DNA of 41,834 bases from a virus. The DNA lies in IMG/VR virus record IMGVR_UViG_3300043602_000160, positions 1 to 41,834 of that record. One strand, given 5' to 3'. Below, in pieces: positions 6,408 through 13,417 of this stretch; the first letter of the stretch is position 1, and every line of letters starts with the position of its first letter. The translations under genes and the position numbers were made by a program. Under the pieces are notes generated by a model. The model was not told the DNA's origin, made no database searches, and worked only from the letters and a program-made list of their open reading frames with translations.

Positions 6408-7124
6408 ATGATGAATACCGTTGTTCCGATCGGCAGCATAGGCAGTAATTTTCTCACGTCGCTGGCCGCAGACATCCGCGTGCATCACGAAGAAGCCGAA
6501 CGCGCGGCCAAGACGCAAATGGAAGCCGGTCAATCCAAACTTGAGCACAGCATCAAGGCGGGAGAAGCCTTGATCGAGGCAAAGGAAGTGCTCACGCCGA
6601 CCGGCGGCAGTTGGCTCAAGTGGCTGAAAATCAATTTCACTTTCACCACGCGCACGGCCCAGCAATATATGAAACTCGCTATGAATGCCGACAAAATACG
6701 AAGCACTGCTTCGCATCCAAGTATCCGCAGCGCGCTCAAGGTCATAGCCGGTTCGAAGGATGATGCCACACCTTCCCGCTCAAAGGCGCCGCGAACCATT
6801 TCCGACAGTCACAAGAACGCGGTGAAGGCGGCCACCATCGGCCGCATCAAGCCAAAGCGCAAAAGCCCCGGCAGTAAACCAATAAAACAGAATTTCATCC
6901 CCAACATTCCAGGCTATCTCGAAGAGATGCTTTTAACGATGGAACGCTGCGTTGTGGATTATGAAATCACGCCGGTCGAAGCAACCGCGAAGGCAATCAT
7001 AGCGCATCGGATAAGGGTCGAGCACTTCAACGAAATAATAAACTGGCTAACACAGCTAAAGCAGATGGTGCATCAACAACCTCCTGCAGAGGGCGGCGCA
7101 CATGACCATCAAGACAAAGCATGA
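6408..7124 (+). CDS. DUF3102-like protein
   Basis: This 238-residue protein has a segment (about residues 42-95) of the form LEHSIKAGEALIEAKEVL, GGSWLKWLKINF, TTRTAQQYMKLA. This closely follows the DUF3102 pattern of phage and plasmid proteins thought to bind DNA or assist replication. A basic, Lys/Ser-rich middle (residues about 120-165) and a helical C-terminus follow. Two ATG codons stand in tandem; AGGA lies just upstream. It starts three bases after the recombinase-like gene and overlaps the next gene by 23 bases. The family match is good, the role not known. Confidence 0.65.
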   Translation: MMNTVVPIGSIGSNFLTSLAADIRVHHEEAERAAKTQMEAGQSKLEHSIKAGEALIEAKEVLTPTGGSWLKWLKINFTFTTRTAQQYMKLAMNADKIRSTASHPSIRSALKVIAGSKDDATPSRSKAPRTISDSHKNAVKAATIGRIKPKRKSPGSKPIKQNFIPNIPGYLEEMLLTMERCVVDYEITPVEATAKAIIAHRIRVEHFNEIINWLTQLKQMVHQQPPAEGGAHDHQDKA

Positions 7125-8160
7125 CGTGCTCGTAACCAGAGGTGCTTTGGAAGACTCACCGGATGGTCGCATCGTCTTGCGTGGGGTCATTGACGCGGCA
7201 AATCTCCGCAAACTCGGGGTTGGCGACTATCAGAAAAAAACCCACTCGCAAAGCAAACTGCGCCGATTGGGTCATGCTGTCAAAGAGGGTAGTAGGCTTC
7301 CCGACATCGAGCTTGGAATGCGGGGCGAAAACTTTGACAGCATCGACAGTACCACGTTCGTTTTGCATGATCCCTGCTACATCATTGACGGCTTGCAGCG
7401 AAAGATGGCGCTGTGCGCCACAGATGTCCGCTATCCGGGGGAGGTCAACTGCTCGGTTGGAGCAATCATAAACTTCAGCACCACCGAAAAATGGGAACGG
7501 CAACGCTTCGAGAAACTTGCAACCGACCGCACCGCCGTTGCGCCGTCAGTTCTGCTGAGAAATTTTGCCAAGGACGACAAGATTGCAAAGATGGTTCTCG
7601 AGCTGACGCAAGACCCCGACAGTATTTTGTACCGGCGAGTGACGTGGGATCAACACATGCTGTCGGGCGAGCTTATCTATGGCAGCACGTTGTATCACAT
7701 AATTGTCCTTCTGCATTCGTGGAAGATAGCACCGGGATCGCGGAAAGCGTATGCGATGATCGGGCAAGTCAACGAGATTGCCGAGAACATCGGCGATGCC
7801 GTCATGCTGTCCAACACCAAGAAATTCTTTGAACTCGCCGATCACTTCTGGGGCTTCAAGGAAGTTCAGAAGCGCGACGGCGTGATTCATGTCAGCGCCG
7901 AATTCCTGTTCGTCATGGCGGAACTGATGGCAACGATGGGTATCTTCTGGGACGGCTCGTCGCTTGACGATTCGCTAAAGGTTCGCCGCCTTAAACCGAA
8001 ACTTCAAATCAGTCCCAAGCTAAAGGACTGGCTTAAACCCAGTCGCGGCGCTCGCGACCATGTTCTTGTTTACTACAAGCGCGAACTTAACAAAAACCGC
8101 TCCACACCTTTCGCCGAAAGGCCGACCAGAACACGCCGCCCAAAGGAAAAGGCTGCGTAA
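7102..8160 (+). CDS. DGQHR/DndB-like protein
   Basis: This 352-residue protein contains YIIDGLQRKMAL (about residues 93-104), which looks like the DGQHR motif of DndB-type and ParB-superfamily proteins with Leu-Gln in place of Gln-His. A later segment, FSTTEKWERQRFEKLATDRT, resembles the part that follows in these families. DndB proteins regulate DNA phosphorothioation, but no dnd genes are seen here, so that function should not be transferred. The C-terminal third is basic (KLKDWLKPSRG, RPTRTRRPKEK). It overlaps the DUF3102 gene by 23 bases. Fold assignment is tentative. Confidence 0.4.
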   Translation: MTIKTKHDVLVTRGALEDSPDGRIVLRGVIDAANLRKLGVGDYQKKTHSQSKLRRLGHAVKEGSRLPDIELGMRGENFDSIDSTTFVLHDPCYIIDGLQRKMALCATDVRYPGEVNCSVGAIINFSTTEKWERQRFEKLATDRTAVAPSVLLRNFAKDDKIAKMVLELTQDPDSILYRRVTWDQHMLSGELIYGSTLYHIIVLLHSWKIAPGSRKAYAMIGQVNEIAENIGDAVMLSNTKKFFELADHFWGFKEVQKRDGVIHVSAEFLFVMAELMATMGIFWDGSSLDDSLKVRRLKPKLQISPKLKDWLKPSRGARDHVLVYYKRELNKNRSTPFAERPTRTRRPKEKAA

Positions 8161-8161
8161 C

Positions 8162-8707
8162 ATGTCGCGAACAGCATCTAAGCCCCACTTTTACGAAATA
8201 GGACAGGCGCAGGATTCTCCCGGCAAGTGGAGTCGCCGTCATATTCTGCGCTGCGGCAAATGCGACGCCAGCATTGGCTTCAAGGCATTGACTGACGAGA
8301 AAATACGCAAGAGAGCCATCAATCTTGGATGGGATGTTGGCAAGACACAAACTCAGCACTTGTGCCCCAAGCACGCTCACGCCCAGAAATCCTATGCCCA
8401 GCCGCAGCCCCCGCCGCCGCGCGTTACTCTGCAAGAGGCATGGGAGCAAGCCAGCACGAGCGAACGAGTCGAGTTTTGGACTGCTCGGCGTCGAGATTTT
8501 GAACCCGCCGCACGTCTGCACGCCGATGTCGTCTCATCCGAATGGCAGCACGGTCCCCACATCGACAACATGCCAATCGAGCCGTCGCAGCCGATCAACA
8601 AGCATCCGCCTGCTGTCCAACTCGCCAAGCCCGAAGAAAGAACCGAGCCGGACCCAGAAGACATAGAAGTTGCCGACATCATTTTTGGCAAACGCAAATC
8701 AGCATAG
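8162..8707 (+). CDS. Hypothetical zinc-site protein
   Basis: This 181-residue protein has a compact N-terminal part with LRCGKCDAS and HLCPKHAHA, four Cys/His groups that could bind zinc. A Pro-rich linker (QPQPPPPR) follows, and then a helical stretch (LQEAWEQASTSERVEFW). The ATG at 8162 follows the previous stop by one base, so it is likely coupled to the DGQHR-like gene. I do not recognise the family. A nucleic-acid-binding or adaptor role is plausible from the zinc site only. Confidence 0.55.
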   Translation: MSRTASKPHFYEIGQAQDSPGKWSRRHILRCGKCDASIGFKALTDEKIRKRAINLGWDVGKTQTQHLCPKHAHAQKSYAQPQPPPPRVTLQEAWEQASTSERVEFWTARRRDFEPAARLHADVVSSEWQHGPHIDNMPIEPSQPINKHPPAVQLAKPEERTEPDPEDIEVADIIFGKRKSA

Positions 8708-8717
8708 AGGAAGAACG

Positions 8718-9011
8718 ATGATGGCCGATCGACTGGCAGACCTGGTGATGGGATTGCAACGGATGGCGGAGAATGCGCGCATCCGGGGCGACGACCTCAG
8801 ATATACGCAGCAGCAGGAAACCTACGAGCACATAGCCTGGCTCGACCATCTGCTGAACATGGTCGGCAAGGTCAACACCGTGCTGATGGAGGAAAGAAAG
8901 AAGTTCATGCCGGTCGAGCGCCATGCCATTCCAAGCGATGAGCCCATGCCGCGCATCGTAAAGCAGCCACTGCCGCAGCATCTGCGACCCAAGGAACAGG
9001 CTGCCGGATAA
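8718..9011 (+). CDS. Small helical protein MADRLADLV
   Basis: This 97-residue protein begins MMADRLADLVMGLQRMAENAR and is helical over its first two thirds. A conserved-looking AWLDHLLNMVGKVNTVLMEERKK follows, then a Pro-rich tail. The tandem ATG at 8718 has GAGGAAGA about 4 bases upstream, a good ribosome site. It is the last gene of the right early operon before a structured gap. Function is unknown. A very similar start (MAERLGD) appears at 11381, where the frame soon breaks. Confidence 0.6.
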   Translation: MMADRLADLVMGLQRMAENARIRGDDLRYTQQQETYEHIAWLDHLLNMVGKVNTVLMEERKKFMPVERHAIPSDEPMPRIVKQPLPQHLRPKEQAAG

Positions 9012-9148
9012 CGAATGCGGACGCCGTCCTCTAGCAACGGCGTTTCCGTATGGGGCGGGCTACGGCGTCTTGTCATCCCCGGCGACCGTGGCCCGCCGAC
9101 CCGCCGGGGACTTGACCCCAAAATAGGATCAAGGTATCTGGAGGCCGT
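9012..9148. other. Structured gap before the excisionase gene
   Basis: The gap holds ACGCCGT (9021-9027) paired with ACGGCGT (9037-9043), a 7-bp hairpin with only a short T run. It also holds CCCCGGCG (9077-9084) paired with CGCCGGGG (9102-9109). The GGGG of the second stem can instead pair with CCCC at 9116-9119. The first hairpin may end the early operon. An attachment site next to integrase could also lie here, but I cannot identify a core. Confidence 0.4.
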
Positions 9149-9433
9149 TTGGTTTCTTCCAGTAAAATCCAAGATCATTTGGCGTACCCGCCGCGAGGGC
9201 TGAGGGCGCCACGAGCAGCGGCTTATGTTGGTATGTCTGAAACGAGTTTTTTAGGCCTGGTTGCCGAAGGACTCATGCCAAAGCCCAAGCGGGTCAAAGG
9301 CATGAACATCTGGGATCGGCTCGAGCTGGATGCCGCCTTCGAGTCGCTCGCCCCGGAACAGCAGGACGAACCCAAGCGCCGCAACACCTTCGATACAATC
9401 CTAGGAACCAATACAGATGGCGAGCGCTCTTAA
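9149..9433 (+). CDS. Excisionase/AlpA-like HTH protein
   Basis: This 94-residue protein has the short MerR-like winged helix used by excisionases and AlpA regulators: LRAPRAAAYVGMSETSFLGLV, then a KRVKGMNIWDRLELDAAF wing. These proteins bend DNA at attachment sites or switch integrase expression. I chose the TTG start at 9149 because GGAGG lies 4 to 5 bases before it; the first in-frame ATG, at 9233, would cut into the HTH. It overlaps the integrase start by 17 bases, so the two are probably co-expressed. This supports a role in control of integration or excision. Confidence 0.7.
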   Translation: MVSSSKIQDHLAYPPRGLRAPRAAAYVGMSETSFLGLVAEGLMPKPKRVKGMNIWDRLELDAAFESLAPEQQDEPKRRNTFDTILGTNTDGERS

Positions 9434-10484
9434 GCACGTCCAACGGGCGGGCAAATACCATTACGTTCGGTTTCCCGGCCACGACCGCCAGCGTCTACCG
9501 GGCGCGGAAAATTCGCCGGAATATTTGGAGCGCTATGAGCAGTTGCGCGCGGCAGCCGAGAGCAAGCGCGGCGCACCGGCCCTGGCGCTCACCGTTCCTG
9601 CCCTTCCGGCGCGCGTGGCCTTTCTGTCCGGATCGCTCGGCTGGGTGATCGAGCAGTATCTCGGATCGCGGGCATTCCGCGACCTCGCCAACGAGACCAA
9701 GATCGTCTATCGCCGCCAACTCGACATCCTCAAGCGCGACATGGGCGCCGGCCTGATCGCCGACTTGAGACGCAGCCACGTCAACCAGTACAGCGCCGCG
9801 ATCGCCAAGAAGCATGGCAACGCCACCGGCGACGCCATGATCCGCAAGATTTCGATCCTCTGGCAATTCGCGCTCGGGCTCAAGCAGGCCAACATCGACG
9901 ACGAGGCCAGCAACCCGACCAAGCACGTCAAGTTGCAATATAAGGTGCGCAAGCCGCATGCGCCCTGGCCCGACAAGGTCCAGCAACTGTTCCTCAAGGG
10001 CGCGCCCGACTACGCCAAGCTCGCGTTCTATCTCTTGCTCTATACCGGCCAGCGCCGCGGCGACGTGCTGGCCATGACCTGGTCGGCCTATGACAGCGAG
10101 ACCAAGCGCATTCTCGTGGTGCAGGAAAAGACCGGCGTGACCGTACCGCTGCGCGCCCACAAGGAACTCGCCAAGCTGCTGGCGCAGACGCCGCGGGTGA
10201 GCGATCGCATCTGCACCAACTATTTCAAGAAGCCCTATTCCAAGGGCGGGCTGACCCACCTGATCGTGGCCCGGCTGCGCGAGGTGGGTGTCGATCCCAA
10301 TCAGTACACCCTGCACGGCCTGCGCAAGACCGCCGGCGTCAAGCTCGCCGAGGCCGGGGCCACCGTAGATATGATCATGCGGGTGCTCGGCCATTCCTCG
10401 CCGGCGCAGGCCCTCTGGTACACGCGCGAGGCCAACAAGCGGACGCTGATCGATGCCGCCATGGACAAATGGGAGGCGGCGTGA
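9417..10484 (+). CDS. int: Phage integrase, tyrosine recombinase
   Basis: This 355-residue protein has all expected catalytic residues of the tyrosine recombinase family: the first Arg in TGQRRGD, a Lys in EKTG, HGLRKT (His and second Arg), LGHSS, and the nucleophile Tyr in LWYTREAN. The N-terminal part (about residues 70-165) looks like a core-binding SAM-like domain. It would join phage and host attachment sites. It overlaps the excisionase-like gene at its start, and a GTG-started gene overlaps its stop. The length is usual for the family. The target site cannot be read from this window. Confidence 0.93.
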   Translation: MASALKHVQRAGKYHYVRFPGHDRQRLPGAENSPEYLERYEQLRAAAESKRGAPALALTVPALPARVAFLSGSLGWVIEQYLGSRAFRDLANETKIVYRRQLDILKRDMGAGLIADLRRSHVNQYSAAIAKKHGNATGDAMIRKISILWQFALGLKQANIDDEASNPTKHVKLQYKVRKPHAPWPDKVQQLFLKGAPDYAKLAFYLLLYTGQRRGDVLAMTWSAYDSETKRILVVQEKTGVTVPLRAHKELAKLLAQTPRVSDRICTNYFKKPYSKGGLTHLIVARLREVGVDPNQYTLHGLRKTAGVKLAEAGATVDMIMRVLGHSSPAQALWYTREANKRTLIDAAMDKWEAA

Positions 10485-10714
10485 CCGACGACATCGACGA
10501 CATCGTCGAGCGGCTGCTCGCCTGTCAGGGCATACTTTCCGGCGATCCCGAATGCTGTTGCAAAGAGGCCGCCACCAAAATCAAACGGCTGCACGCCGAG
10601 GTCGCGGAATGGAAGGAACGCTGGGCCGCCGAGCGGCGCGACCACGAGGCCACGATCAGGCATTTCGATACGCTGATGAACGAGGTAACGTTACCGACCG
10701 CGACAAATTCATGA
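10481..10714 (+). CDS. Small helical protein with Cys cluster
   Basis: This 77-residue protein starts at GTG (VTDDIDDIVERLLACQ), overlapping the integrase stop as GTGA. Its ECCCKEAATKIKRLHAEVAEW segment is a Cys triplet followed by a helix. The N-terminus resembles the MTDIVERLL protein at 1375, so these may be diverged relatives placed in different operons. Function is unknown. Its stop overlaps the ATG of the next gene as ATGA. Confidence 0.6.
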   Translation: MTDDIDDIVERLLACQGILSGDPECCCKEAATKIKRLHAEVAEWKERWAAERRDHEATIRHFDTLMNEVTLPTATNS

Positions 10715-11379
10715 TGACCACCAACGTCACCATCGTCACCAAGACCGACGCCGAGATGACGCGGCGCTGCGGTGATTGCACGCTGTGCTGCAAGCTAGTG
10801 CCCTTGAGTAAGCGCGAGGGCCATACGACCGCCGCAGCCATGATCGAACACGGCATGCTGTCCTTGCACGACGCTGCAAAAATGATGAAGGATTTTGACA
10901 AACCGGCGGGCGAGCGCTGCCAATTCCAGCGCCATACCGGGTGCAGCGTCTATGAGCGCCGACCGTTGTGCTGCCGAGCGTGGAATTGCAGGTGGTTGGT
11001 CAACGACGACTGCGATGACCTGCGGCGGCCGGATCGTTCGCATTATGTCATCGATCTGGTGCCGGACTTCGTCACCCTGGAGGACAACGAAACCGGCACG
11101 CAAACCAATATCCAGGTGGTGCAAATATGGTGCGATCCCAAACACGCCGACGCGCATCTCGATCCGGCCCTGCGACGCTACCTCGATCGGCGCGGCAAGG
11201 ACGGGATCGCCGCCATCGTCCGCTACAGTTCGGTCAAGGCCTTCGCCGTGTTCGCACCATCCATGGCGAGCGACGGCGAATGGCACGAATTCCACCACGG
11301 CACGGTGCACCCCGAGCGCACGCCGGAAGAGCGCCTCGCCGGCATTGCGGAGGCCCGCAAAGTGGTGATTGGAGATTGA
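10711..11379 (+). CDS. YkgJ-type cysteine-cluster protein
   Basis: This 222-residue protein contains RRCGDCTLCCKLVPL and, later, GERCQFQRHTGCSVYERRPLCC plus RAWNC. Together they match the cysteine cluster of the YkgJ/UPF0153 family, which is thought to bind a metal or Fe-S centre. The substrate and role are not established. A second half rich in charged residues (DAHLDPALRRYLDRRGKD) follows. The ATG at 10711 overlaps the preceding stop; a second ATG follows immediately. It is unusual between integrase and repressor genes and may be an accessory gene expressed in the lysogen, which is an inference. Confidence 0.75.
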   Translation: MMTTNVTIVTKTDAEMTRRCGDCTLCCKLVPLSKREGHTTAAAMIEHGMLSLHDAAKMMKDFDKPAGERCQFQRHTGCSVYERRPLCCRAWNCRWLVNDDCDDLRRPDRSHYVIDLVPDFVTLEDNETGTQTNIQVVQIWCDPKHADAHLDPALRRYLDRRGKDGIAAIVRYSSVKAFAVFAPSMASDGEWHEFHHGTVHPERTPEERLAGIAEARKVVIGD

Positions 11380-11744
11380 GATGGCAGAGCGACTAGGCGA
11401 CGGGCCGACGCCCTTCTGCCTTTTTTACAGCCTGAATCTAGTTTCGCGTTTCGTTCTCAAATTTTCTCCTGTAAACCATTGATATTGCACAGCTCTCCTG
11501 TTGCATTCAGGAACCGCGCATGCTTGCGATATCAAAGGCTTGCGACGATTTTACAGGCCATTTTACAACGATGGGAACCAGGGTTTTGTAAAACGGTAGT
11601 TTTGACGTGTTCCAATCCACAGGACAATTTTACAGACAAGTGCGATCCCTTCCCGGGATCAAGTTGTCTCGCTACAGTGGTACACGTCCTAAGACGGCCC
11701 GGCGATCGGGGGTTCATCCGGCGCATCATCGAGGTGGATTTGCC
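11380..11744. promoter_or_regulatory. Control region with TTTTACA array
   Basis: I see no complete gene in these 365 bases. A frame starting MAERLGDG at 11381 breaks after 33 residues and looks like a remnant. GGGC (11402-11405) pairs with GCCC (11410-11413) ahead of six T at 11421-11426, a weak terminator candidate. TTTTACAG occurs at 11423, 11549 and 11628, TTTTACAA at 11561, and reverse copies at 11469 (one mismatch) and 11586. TTTTACAA at 11561-11568 and TTGTAAAA at 11586-11593 form a perfect inverted pair. TTGACG (11602-11607) is a possible -35 for the XRE gene. Confidence 0.6.
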
Positions 11745-12410
11745 ATGAGAGTACCCGAAGAAAGCGGGTTGACCATCGGTCAGCTAATGCACGCGCAGCG
11801 CCATCGCCTTGGCCTATCGATGAAGAAACTCGCCCAGCAGGTGGGCGTGTGCGAAAAGACGATCTGCAACTGGGAGCACGACGAAGGCTGCCCGCCGGCG
11901 GATAAGTTGCTCCCGCTTTGCCACGCCCTGCACCTGACGCCGAGCCAGATCCTGGGGATCGAGAGCGACCTCGACGCCGCCGTTAACCTGCAACGGGTGC
12001 GGGAGGTCTGCCGGGTCATTCAGGGGATCAATGAGCGGCTGCGCCGCACCCCCGATTTTAACAAGGCCCGCGGGCTGGTGATCGAGCGCGATAGATTGCG
12101 CAAGCAACTGGCCGTGTTCCTGGACCTGACGCCGGCTGACGCCGACCTGGCCGGAGACCTGAAACGCCATCAGGCTTGGCATGCGGCCAACAAGGCCGAG
12201 GAAAAGCCGGCGGTATACAAACGCTATTTCCACGCGCTCAAGGGCCGCTGCCAGGTTCATCGTGAGCGCTTGTTCGGCCGCGGTGGGTTCTGGTCGCGCA
12301 AGCGCTTCACCAGCTTGACCACGTCAAAGCCGATCGCGTCGGCCACGGCGAACAGGTCGACAATGTCGACGCGCCTTTGGCCGGCCTCGGTCTTCGCAAC
12401 CCACGATTGA
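11745..12410 (+). CDS. XRE-family HTH regulator
   Basis: This protein has 221 residues in the longest frame from the ATG at 11745, with GAGGTGG about 8 bases upstream. Residues about 9-70 form an XRE HTH (IGQLMHAQRHRLGLSMKKLAQQ, then VCEKTICNWEHDEGCPP). A helical part follows (VREVCRVIQGINERLRR). The last 51 residues are Ser/Thr/Arg-rich and lie on the other strand of the convergent XRE gene. They may be a genuine but poorly constrained tail. It is a candidate repressor or switch protein acting on the nearby operator array. Which regulator plays the CI-like role is unknown. Confidence 0.75.
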   Translation: MRVPEESGLTIGQLMHAQRHRLGLSMKKLAQQVGVCEKTICNWEHDEGCPPADKLLPLCHALHLTPSQILGIESDLDAAVNLQRVREVCRVIQGINERLRRTPDFNKARGLVIERDRLRKQLAVFLDLTPADADLAGDLKRHQAWHAANKAEEKPAVYKRYFHALKGRCQVHRERLFGRGGFWSRKRFTSLTTSKPIASATANRSTMSTRLWPASVFATHD

Positions 12411-12520
12411 TAGAGGCCTAGACGACGAGCGAGTTCGCGCTGATTGAGTTTTGCTTCTACTCGCGCTTCGGTCAGGAGTTCCACCAGATCACGGTGCAAT
12501 TTGGTGTGAATCGTCCGCAC
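12257..12520 (-). CDS. XRE-family HTH protein, convergent
   Basis: This 87-residue protein is nearly all HTH: LVELLTEARVEAKLNQRELARRLG, then YQSWVAKTEAGQRRVDIVDLF. It begins at GTG, with GAGGA directly adjacent, so the true start is uncertain. It reads against the XRE gene at 11745 and overlaps its 3' end by 154 bases. Small single-domain XRE proteins often act as antirepressors, Cro-like proteins or antitoxins. The upstream gap has the inverted repeat ATCCC-AAACA-GGGAT (12551-12565) that could be its operator. Confidence 0.75.
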   Translation of the reverse strand: MRTIHTKLHRDLVELLTEARVEAKLNQRELARRLGLYQSWVAKTEAGQRRVDIVDLFAVADAIGFDVVKLVKRLRDQNPPRPNKRSR

Positions 12521-12590
12521 TCCTCAGGTGTTTGAACCAATTACCGAATAATCCCAAACAGGGATCACGGCTAAATAATTTGTACCCTAC

Positions 12591-12618
12591 TTGCTTTAAT
12601 TTTCGTAGGTTATATATT
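12591..12618 (+). promoter_or_regulatory. Candidate promoter for the BrnA-like gene
   Basis: TTGCTT (12591-12596) and TATATT (12613-12618) are spaced by 16 bases. A start of transcription about 7 bases further falls on the ATG at 12625, so the message may be leaderless. No ribosome site is seen before that ATG, which fits. Confidence 0.45.
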
Positions 12619-12624
12619 GGCTGC

Positions 12625-12786
12625 ATGAAGAGACCAGTCGGTCGGCCAAGGCTCGCCATTCCCAAGGTCCAGGTGACCATCCGGATCGAGCAGGACGTTC
12701 TGGCCCATTTCCGAGCGAGCGGCCAGGGCTGGCAAACGCGCGTCAATGACGTGCTACGACGCGAGATGAAGAAAGGTAAGAAGTGA
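12625..12786 (+). CDS. BrnA antitoxin-like protein
   Basis: This 53-residue protein reads VTIRIEQDVLAHFRASGQGWQTRVNDVL, close to the ribbon-helix-helix part of BrnA antitoxins (IRI..DVL..FRA.G.GWQTR.N..L). BrnA normally neutralises the BrnT toxin encoded just upstream, but no BrnT frame is present here, so this is an orphan. It may act only as a DNA-binding repressor. A basic tail (KKGKK) ends the protein. Its stop overlaps a broken copy of a downstream gene start at 12783. The call rests on this short motif. Confidence 0.65.
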   Translation: MKRPVGRPRLAIPKVQVTIRIEQDVLAHFRASGQGWQTRVNDVLRREMKKGKK

Positions 12787-12809
12787 CCGAAGTTTCTTTA
12801 GAGTTCTGA
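12783..12809 (+). pseudogene. Broken copy of the start of the 13208 gene
   Basis: GTG followed by codons for TEVSLEF and then a stop repeats the first eight codons of the gene at 13208. Only two bases of 24 differ, both at third codon positions and silent. The overlap with the BrnA-like stop as GTGA is the same kind of junction as at 13208. It looks like a footprint of gene insertion or duplication. Confidence 0.6.
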
Positions 12810-12843
12810 AAGCTCACAACCAACCAAGAACGGAGAATTGAAA

Positions 12844-13008
12844 GTGAAGACTGTTATTGTTGCAATGATATTGGCGACCACCATTGTCAGCCCATCGAAT
12901 GCCGGAAACTGGGCCAAGATTGAGCGGCCTTGCGGCAGCAAAATGCACAGCCCCGCAGCCTACACCGTCACGCCGAACAACGACAACACCGAATTGGATA
13001 TTTCATGA
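12844..13008 (+). CDS. Small secreted protein with signal peptide
   Basis: This 54-residue protein starts at GTG, with GGAG about 10 bases upstream. Residues 1-20 (MKTVIVAMILATTIVSPSNA) form a convincing Sec signal peptide with a likely cut after SNA. The mature part is about 34 residues, contains one Cys and is polar. Its stop overlaps the next ATG as ATGA. It would be exported by the host; the role is unknown. A small secreted protein expressed from a lysogen could alter the host surface, which is inference. Confidence 0.6.
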   Translation: MKTVIVAMILATTIVSPSNAGNWAKIERPCGSKMHSPAAYTVTPNNDNTELDIS

Positions 13009-13211
13009 CCGATATTACCCGCGCTGATTTTGATCAACTGCGAAACGAGATCACCCAGCAATTCACTTCTCTACGGATCGAATGGCGACAGGAAATGCTC
13101 ACGCATATCCGTTGGCTTGTTGGTCTATTCGTTGTGCAATTCATTGCGACCGTGGGTGCGACTGCCGGCATTGTTGGATGGATGCTCAACATCGCAGGGA
13201 GGCACATGTGA
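13005..13211 (+). CDS. Small membrane protein with coiled coil
   Basis: This 68-residue protein begins MTDITRADFDQLRNEITQQF, a short helix likely to form a coiled coil. A single membrane segment follows (about residues 37-60, LVGLFVVQFIATVGATAGIVGW). It overlaps the secreted protein gene before it and the next gene after it, both by four bases. The layout resembles small phage proteins of unknown role anchored in the inner membrane. Exclusion of other phages would be one possibility; there is no direct evidence. Confidence 0.6.
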   Translation: MTDITRADFDQLRNEITQQFTSLRIEWRQEMLTHIRWLVGLFVVQFIATVGATAGIVGWMLNIAGRHM

Positions 13212-13417
13212 CCGAAGTTTCTTTGGAATTCATTGCCCAGCAGATTGAGCGCCTGCTGGCCGAACAGCGGATCACGCAAAATCAATTGGCCCGAGAGCTT
13301 ACGCTGCAACGTGAGCAACTTCGCATGCATGGCTCGGCCATTGCACGGCTCAACGACACCATCACCATGAATATCCTTGATCGGTTGCGCACTCTGGAAA
13401 CCGGGGGCGCGCGATGA
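13208..13417 (+). CDS. Small coiled-coil protein
   Basis: This 69-residue protein starts at GTG (VTEVSLEFIAQQIERLLAEQ), overlapping the previous stop as GTGA, and is helical throughout with heptad-like Leu spacing (LARELTLQREQLRMHGSAIARL). No membrane segment is present. The first eight codons are repeated at 12783. It may partner with the membrane protein before it, whose soluble part is also a short coiled coil. The family is not known to me. Confidence 0.6.
   Translation: MTEVSLEFIAQQIERLLAEQRITQNQLARELTLQREQLRMHGSAIARLNDTITMNILDRLRTLETGGAR

Noticed and set aside
7102-8160. Assigning a phosphorothioation (Dnd) system from the DGQHR-like protein
   Set aside because: No dndA, dndC, dndD or dndE-like gene is present and the motif is altered.
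9015-9203. A 62-residue frame between the early operon and the excisionase gene
   Set aside because: It covers hairpin-forming DNA and reads as a basic, low-quality sequence; the excisionase frame with its GGAGG site is better supported.
9495-10394. A long open frame opposite the integrase
   Set aside because: It mirrors a GC-rich gene with full catalytic residues; long antisense frames are usual there.
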